A stretch of DNA of 64,000 bases from Branchiostoma floridae (Eukaryota; Chordata; Leptocardii; Amphioxiformes; Branchiostomatidae). The notes below the pieces were generated by a model. It searched no databases, was not told the DNA's origin, and saw only the letters and a program-made list of their open reading frames with translations. The stretch spans positions 15,716,611 to 15,780,610 of the forward strand of contig NC_049988.1 in NCBI RefSeq assembly GCF_000003815.2. The letters are read 5' to 3'. This document shows, piece by piece, positions 57,801-64,000 of the stretch (position 1 is its first letter; every line of letters starts with the position of its first letter). The position numbers and the translations under genes are program-made.

Positions 57801-60800
57801 ACTCAAAGAAGATTTAGAATTTGATTTGGATACTGAGTTTTGTGATTTGTGATTCTCATTAAGCTATCAACAGATTTTGAATTCAAATTCATCGAAATAA
57901 AACTGTCACTAAAATTTCACTTCTTTCTTAAATCTTAGCTCACCTTTGTTTCCCTGCCCATCATATATTCAAACATGACCTTCTTTAAGTACTCTGTTTC
58001 TGTGGGTTCTGTCAGCAGGGGGCCGAATGCATCGGCCTCTACGTCCTCCTCTTCTCTACCCATCGCTGAGGCAAGCTGGAGGACAACATCATATCAAACA
58101 TTTATCCAGAACTCCTGAGGAAAAGTTTTAAGACAGGGATAGGGGGGAAAAGACAGCTTATAATAAGTGCTGTGAAACACTTATATAAGATTGATGCTTT
58201 CTCAAGGAATAGCAATAGCTAAGAGAGACTTATTAGTAAGTACTTCTTCAATCTACTTGAGTGCTGCCAAATAGACAATTCAGAAACATTTAAGATGTGT
58301 GAAGACGATAGTCATAGATGAATCCATGTTTCAGCTTCATCACAAAAGCCTAGCACTTCTGAGAGTGTGGCTTTCTTAAGGTACCAGCAGTAGAGGCTTT
58401 AACATTTCTCAAGCACTGACAAGTGTTCAGGAGAGAGTTAGACATGGGGACAGGAGTGACATATTGATTGTTTCATGTTTGTTTCAGCTTCTTTAAATTA
58501 AAAAAAAGCATAGCACCTATGCTAGTGTGGCTTTCTTAAAGTACCCACAGTACCCGATAGAGGCTTTAGCTTTCTTAAGCACTGACAAGTGTTCAGGAGA
58601 GAGTCAGACATGGGGACAGGAGTGACGTATTGATTGTTCAATGAATGTTTGTTTCGACTTCTTTAGATTTAAAAAAGCCTAGCACTTATGCTAGTGTGGC
58701 TTTCTTAAAGTACCTACAGTACCCGGTAGAGGCATTAGCTTTCTCAAGCACTGACAAGTGTTCAGGAGAGAGTAAGACATGGTGACAGGAGTGACGTATT
58801 GATTGTTCTTACCCTCTGCTTCAGCTGTCTCTCTCTCTGCTTCATGGATTCCAGCTCTGCTGTCTGCTGGGACAACTGAGCCTGTAGGGGGGCAGGGAGG
58901 ATAGGCAGGAAGGCACTTCATGAATACAACAACAAGACATTCAACAAAAAGCATGTAGTGGGTTTGTGTTATGCACTGTGTATAGAGCTGTGTACCGGTA
59001 CAATCAATTAGGTACAGGTCCAAAATACCGGAACCCTGGTGTACCGGCACTGGACCTGTATCTAATACTGTAAGTGCAAGCCAGACAGCATAACAGGTCA
59101 GAGAATGGCCACTTTGACAGATAAAATTACTGCGAAATTACCATAGCAGTCTCTGAGCCCCTAGGAACTACATTGTAAATCCGCTAACCTAAAAGTAACT
59201 CATCTCTCAGCCCAACTCTTCAAGAGGTCAAGATAAAGACACTTGTAACAGCTTGCAATCAGGAACCATTAGGGCCTCGAGACACATAGAAATTCTCTGT
59301 CAGAATTCCTCTAGGGTTGACTTACATGTACATTAAAACTTGACATAAATCAAGACTTAAAAAAGTACATTAAGACTTGAATGTTAAGGTCCTGGCGAAC
59401 ATTTCCTAGCCCCAAGGGCCCCATAGGCTCTTTACCAAAGATGGTTATAGCATTTGCTGATTACAGGTGTTGGGCAGGAGTTCTCTCTCCTGGGCCACAA
59501 AAACAGGACTAGGGAATTAAATGAGACCAAAATCTGTACATCTAAAGAGTTATAACGAGTTGCTAGATCCTTGGAAACTCAGGCTATAACTCTCAACAAA
59601 GATTTCAATCATGATGGGATTAAAGTTAGAACAGATCAATGCAACAAAAGCAAGGAAAAACTCATTAAGCATTCAAAAGTTTGTTCCTATTCTTTTACGG
59701 TTGTGCAATTTGAGCATACCACCACAGTGACTATTTTTTTTCTTTTTGTTAAATTTCTAACGAATATGCAATAAACGTTATTGTCATTGTCATTGTTAAA
59801 TTTTTAAACAAAAAAAGGCAATGATGGACTTCCTCAGTGTTGCACAAGTCAGAAACACAGACACCCAAACTGATGGAAAAGCATGTCAAGAACAACACTA
59901 CCAAAAATGATTTTTTCTGTGTATCTTGTTTTTCTTCCTCACAGAAAATTTATCTTCCAGGAAGAAAATTATTCTGTCCCCAAGAAATCTAAGAAAAACG
60001 TGCTTGTCCATGGGGCAAGCAAATTTTTGCTTGAATTTTTTTAGACATTTTTGAGATTAATATTCTTACACCAAGAATACTTTTCTTACATCAAGAGCAA
60101 AAATTCTTGTATTTCTTAAGAGTTTTAAAAAAAACAAGCATTTCTAGATTTTTCTTCTTGCACCATAAGAAAAAACAAGAAGATTTTGCTTAAAGTTCTT
60201 AGGTGTGAGAAAAAAAATTTCTTCACCAAAGAAGAATAAGAAAATTGTTCTTTGCATGAGAATTAAGATTTTTTGGTAGATTCTTGTTTTGCTTGTTTTG
60301 CTTAGAATTTTATTCTACATTTTCTTCCTGCAAGAATATTTTTTCTTCATATAAGAATTGTCCATGGGGTAAGCAAAACAAGCAAAAATCATTTTTGGTA
60401 GTGAATACAGAAACTTCACTCTCCAAGCAAAAACATTTTGTCAGCATTATACTTTAGGTCAGTTTGTCTTCACGATTATATTTGCCTAACATACACAAGG
60501 AAAACTGACAAAATAAATTTAGATAGGCTGAGAGAGTACAGAAGAGATATTTTATTTTGTGCCCCACCTGATGTCGAAAACAAGCTGGTACTTAAATATC
60601 CACTGCTTGCAGTGTACACTCACTACTCACTNNNNNNNNNNNNNNNNNNNNNNNNNNNNNNNNNNNNNNNNNNNNNNNNNNNNNNNNNNNNNNNNNNNNN
60701 NNNNNNNNNNNNNNNNNNNNNNNNNNNNNNNNNNNNNNNNNNNNNNNNNNNNNNNNNNNNNNNNNNNNNNNNNNNNNNNNNNNNNNNCAGTTGCCTGACA

Positions 60801-63177
60801 CTTTTAGTTTGGTGATGGTGTTAATGGTGTACAAAAAAGATATTTTTATTGTCCCCACCTGAAGCTCCCTGTTGAACTCTATCCACTGGGCAGCAGGGTC
60901 CTTACTGACGTCTCCGTCTGGAGGCAGCTGGGGTCGGTTCTGCTGGGCACGCACCGCCTCACGGGCCTGGTCTAGGTCTTTCCTACAAGTACAACATAAG
61001 AGTTCATACATAATATCAATATTATGTGGTCTTAGAAAGCACAAAATTAGATTCACAAACTCTGAAATTTTATAATCAAGTGTTAATGTTATCATAGGCC
61101 CATACAGAGCTGCTGTCCAATGTTAAACGTTATCATAGTTCCAAACAGGACTGTTGTCCAGTGTTAACGTCATTATAGTTCCATACTTCCATACAAAATA
61201 AAAAATATACATGTACTTAGTCTAGTTACAGTACTTTAAATCTTACCAAACTGATCAAATGCATAAATGTTTGTACAATAAAGGAAAACATTACACATCA
61301 TCCATAGCATGGTCTGTATGGCTATGCAGGTTCCCAAGCATGTACATATACCTCATTCATGGACACAACACTTAAAGCATTGAACACAAGTTTTACATGT
61401 AGGTCATCCAGACAGATGCCACCTCTAATAAGAGATCAGCTTCATATTGGCAGATGTCGTGATGACATTGTGAGCTAAATTCCATTGTAAAGACACATTT
61501 TCTTTCTTGTCACCAAATCTAAGCAAGTTTTGTATGAAGTGCTTTGAATCTTGAGTTTACATTGTTTTTCAATTAGCATATCAGATTATATTAGCATACC
61601 TGAGTTGTTTCTTGAGTTGTTTGATCTGTCTTGCATGCTCCTCAGCCTGTGTCTTAAGTAGCTGTGCCACGTCTTCCTTCCCCTCCAGGGCCAGGCGAGC
61701 CAGCATGTTCTGCTCCTCGAGGACCTGAGCAAGGGAAGACTCAAGACGTGAAAGACACTCTCCACACATGTGAAAAAAGAACATAAAATTATAGTATATT
61801 AAGTAAAATATATAACGCTAGTTTACCTTTATCCGGGGGTAACCTATATCCATTGTCTTTAAAAACAGGGTATCTAAGGATATAAAGTCGATGGACCGTC
61901 AAATTGCATTTATGGGGTCAAAATATTGCAGTCTGAAACCTCCATCCATCATTTTGATATCCCTTAAAACCCTGGATTTAAGTAAAATGGATATAGGTTA
62001 TAGAATAAAGCCATACCAAAGGTAAAGCATTATAAGCTGATGATGGCTGATCTTCAAACTGTCTTAGAAAGATGACAACTATACCATCTCCAATTCATGA
62101 TAGTCACTGTAAATCTTTCTCAATATCTGTTTCAACTGTCTGCTAAAAGATGATCCTACAAAATTAAACATTTCCATTCTTTCTTTTGCAATAATGACAA
62201 CGTATCAGTTGCTTCCATTGGTACATGTCAATCATTGTGTAACCATGTCAATGGTAACCATGACAACATGGATGACAACATGAGTTTGCTGCAGTAGTGA
62301 TGATGATGATACTGGTCTGTAATGTACATGGGTCTGAGGGAAGTGGGCATAATGATAGGACACAAATAGACTAAATTTAAAATAAAAATGGAAAATGGTA
62401 AAAAAAAACTGACAACAGCAACATTGAAACTTAATACCACTGCTTGATGATGGATGGTTTTCAAGTTGTGAATTGGCATGAAATGTACAGGAGCCTAAAA
62501 GTACAAACCACTTTTCAGAAAAGGGCAGCAAAAACTTGTTTTGTACTTTTGGGCCTTTGCAAAAATGTGATAACATGTTATGTTTGCATTGTATGGAAAT
62601 GGAAACTTGTTTCATGAGAGTGTTGAGCTTCTTGAAAGTTTGGGTAGCAACTATGTCAAAGTCAGAGCTTTTAAATCTAATCATTCTGAACTTGGATGCA
62701 ATATTATTATTATTCCAGTTCACTACAAATCATAAGATTTGTAGTTGGGGAACTGAAATGATGATAATACTAAACATACTGCCATGCAAACTTGACTTTA
62801 TGAATGACATCAGTAACCCTAAAGGTTTTGTTGTATCACAGAGTACGAAACCTCCTTTTGTTTGACAGACTATCAGAAATCCACTACAAGTCTTCTCTCC
62901 TAGCAAACAGTTACTGCAAATCTACAAGTCAACTTACCCATACGTATAAGTTGTATGTAAATTATCAGCATGAATAACCCCTAAGTTAGTAAAACTTTCA
63001 CGAACTAACACGTTACAACTGACACATGAAATAAGCACCAAACATTGCAAAATACATGTAAGCTGACTCCACTTTTATTATGGGTTTCCATAGGATGTCA
63101 ACCATAAAATCAAGTTTGTTTGGCCTGAAAGTCCAGGGGTGTGGGTTTACCTGTGCCTCAGTGTCTCCTGCCTGCCA
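51843..63177 (-). CDS. GOLGA4: Golgin-245 (GOLGA4)-like GRIP-domain golgin, 3' part
   Basis: Minus-strand exons are 63177-63151, 61724-61600, 60982-60859, 58881-58813, 58075-57944, 57695-57609 and 51872-51843. They join in frame to 197 residues and a stop; the 5' exons lie beyond the window. The N-terminal part is charged coiled coil (VLEEQNMLARLALEG, EEHARQIKQLKKQL, QLSQQTAELESMKQR). The C-terminal part is a GRIP domain: EYLKKVMFEYMMGRETK, then TMAKVIAAILKFPAEQ and ILEQEETKAT, close to human golgin-245 as I remember it. GRIP domains bind Arl1-GTP on the trans-Golgi; the conserved Tyr in EYLKK is present. Golgin-245 tethers vesicles there. A gap at 60632-60787 could hide an exon. The terminal exon (GWLSPLTSP) is less certain but supplies the expected C-terminal Trp. 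Confidence 0.85.
52509..53044. mobile_element. MITE with GGCCACAGCAAGTAAATTT inverted repeats
   Basis: GGCCACAGCAAGTAAATTTT, then ATGGATGACATC, at the left is repeated inverted at 53014-53044. Its GATGTCATCC and GCGCGTGCTGATG phrases relate it to the elements at 43274 and 27560. About 536 bp. Confidence 0.8.
53470..53606. mobile_element. MITE with 32-bp TACTCTCCAAGCAGAGGTTAG inverted repeats
   Basis: TACTCTCCAAGCAGAGGTTA, then GGCTCCGGCTGTT, is matched almost perfectly by its inverse at 53575-53606. This is the youngest-looking member of the family also seen at 23510, 42270 and possibly 60418. Confidence 0.88.
53885..54912 (+). mobile_element. 5'-truncated non-LTR retrotransposon (CR1-like reverse transcriptase C-terminus)
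   Basis: A 211-codon frame (53891-54526) is intact and gives LNPKKCKAM, then LLGLHIRSDLRWSDQVD, RRLFFLKRLRRAGVP, VYCGYIRPTLEYATPCWNAG and RVQKRACRVMLG. These are the conserved thumb and C-terminal phrases of CR1/Rex/Jockey-type LINE reverse transcriptases. A 3'UTR follows, then AATAAACCAG and a (CTA)n tail (54878-54912). Stops appear just before the first Met, so the copy is truncated and not active. It sits sense to the window and antisense to the golgin intron. Confidence 0.88.
55825..55932 (+). mobile_element. LINE C-terminal fragment
   Basis: SSTEKFIFLMHFDKLTFAKS, then IQAYIFTITK, matches NATDKFLFLMRLDK...SYIYTCTKK of the LINE at 36382-36796. Confidence 0.6.
55934..56605. repeat. Tandem duplication, about 340-bp unit, two copies
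   Basis: Both copies start GGGGACC-GGAGCA, contain TTTCCTGCATTTTGAAGGGC and CTACAGGGTGAGGGTGGCAA, and end GGTGTATCCT(A/G)ATGAT. The phrase AGTTCAAATCC resembles a pol III B box, so the unit may be SINE-derived. Confidence 0.8.
57099..57221. mobile_element. MITE, TAGCCTGG...CCAGGCTA, with 9-bp target duplication
   Basis: Ends TAGCCTGGAGCC / TACCCAGGCTA are inverted. Inside, GGGCTCCTTACA pairs with TGTAAGGAGCCCC. The repeat GGACTATGG lies on both sides (57090-57098 and 57222-57230), a hAT-like 9-bp duplication. Confidence 0.82.
58335..58812. repeat. Three tandem copies of an about 165-bp unit in a golgin intron
   Basis: CACTGACAAGTGTTCAGGAG, then AGAGT(T/C/A)AGACATGG and GTGACGTATTGATTGTT, recur three times. 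The third copy ends directly at the splice donor of exon 58881-58813. Confidence 0.88.
59896..60403. mobile_element. Inverted-repeat element with AAGAAAA/CTTGTTTT interior
   Basis: CACTACCAAAAATGATTTTT at the left and AAAAATCATTTTTGGTAGTG at the right are inverse copies. The interior is almost wholly made of A-rich AAGAAAA/AAGCAAAA blocks and their inverses. Confidence 0.75.
60632..60787. other. Assembly gap (156 N)
   Basis: A 156-base gap inside the golgin gene, between exons 60859-60982 and 58813-58881. A small exon could be lost here, although the flanking exons already join in frame. Confidence 0.98.
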
Positions 63178-64000
63178 CTGTAACACAAACACAGCACCAA
63201 CAAAACGTCACAACAAGCAACAGGTCACGACACAACTACACTGCAAAGAATGTGCTAGAAAACATCACTACTACAAAAAAGGTAGCATTGTGCAATGAAT
63301 ACTGCAAAGCAGTGACAAAGTTCAACAAGAATTAAAATGAAGACATCAGAAATACTTGAAGACTACATCTTACAGTAAATTACAGTGGCAAAAAATTACA
63401 ATTTTACAAAGAAAGTAAAATAAAAATTAGCTATAGACAGATAACTTTGTATGTAAAACAAGTACCTAACTGTGGTAGAAATTTACTAACTAGTAATAAA
63501 CAAATTACACAGGTGATAAAATAATTGAAAATATGACAAGGTGCCAGAATAATCTAAACATAAAATCCTTTGTGGGTACAGACCAAGATTGTTAATATAA
63601 AGACAGGGGAAGAGCTGGGAGCAGTAAGATTGTACAGTGTGTATATGGGGTCTCTATTTAAAGAATGTGTGCTTGTGATTGCTGCATAAGAAGCTACAAA
63701 CTATCAAGGTTTGTATTGCATGTACAGGTAGGTATAAGGTGCACAATCTGTTTGTTTTGATTCAACAGTCATACAAATGCAATGTAGATATCTACTAATA
63801 ACCAATGAAAAAAGTAATGCTAGATTCAACAATTCTAGAATTGTTTACTTACCAAATTTTCACAATAAAGTTTTTCTTGAGTTTAAATTACATTTTCTGG
63901 CACAACTTTTTTCAAAATAAAAGGGTATTTCAAAGATATTCCATCAATTGTATAATGCATACAGACCTTGATAATTTGTAAAACTACATGAAACATGCAG
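63178..64000. other. Golgin intron continuing out of the window
   Basis: AT-rich. I see no further exon with convincing coding and splice signals. Confidence 0.5.

Overview
The window is animal genomic DNA: split genes with GT-AG introns, no operons, many degraded transposons and microsatellites, and two runs of N (scaffold gaps). The combination of an integrin beta tail, titin-type Ig/FN3 exons, a golgin-245-type GRIP gene and many short palindromic elements and SINEs fits an invertebrate deuterostome. My best guess is a cephalochordate (amphioxus); this is an inference from gene content and repeat style, not proof.

Layout. (1) About 85-12295, + strand: the 3' part of an integrin beta gene. 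The end of the beta-tail ectodomain, one membrane span and a short talin-binding-type tail are followed in the same reading frame by a titin/MyBP-C-like Ig domain, two FN3 domains and a Gln/Ser/Pro-rich linker. Two tandem, homologous 3' exon sets (A, 8004-9544; B, 10395-12295) each start in the phase left by the last shared exon and end in a stop codon, so they look like alternative C-termini. They encode a domain I do not recognise. (2) About 13.97-15.37 kb, - strand: a small secreted-peptide precursor of 119 aa ending in a single-disulphide loop. (3) 26.9-27.15 kb: a CpG-containing promoter-like stretch with a TCTCGCGAGA palindrome, a CCAAT box and a minus-strand splice donor; it may be the distal promoter and 5'UTR exon of (2). 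(4) 31.05-39.22 kb, - strand: a second secreted-peptide precursor of 127 aa. It has the same intron positions and phases and the same C-x10-C loop with Gly and Trp at the same places, so (2) and (4) look like paralogues of one undescribed peptide family. (5) 39.2-51.8 kb: gene-poor, with SINEs (one 5S-rRNA-headed, one tRNA-headed), LINE tails, palindromic elements and local tandem duplications. (6) 51.84-63.18 kb and beyond, - strand: the 3' end of a golgin-245/GOLGA4-like gene (coiled coil, GRIP domain, short terminal exon). Its last intron carries a 5'-truncated LINE and several MITEs.

The most interesting items are the integrin beta with a titin-like cytoplasmic tail and switchable C-termini, and the pair of loop-peptide genes. 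Exon joins were worked out by hand from splice sites and phase. Both integrin isoforms and both peptide genes close in frame, but no transcript data were available. Residue numbers for the partial genes count from the first complete codon seen in the window.
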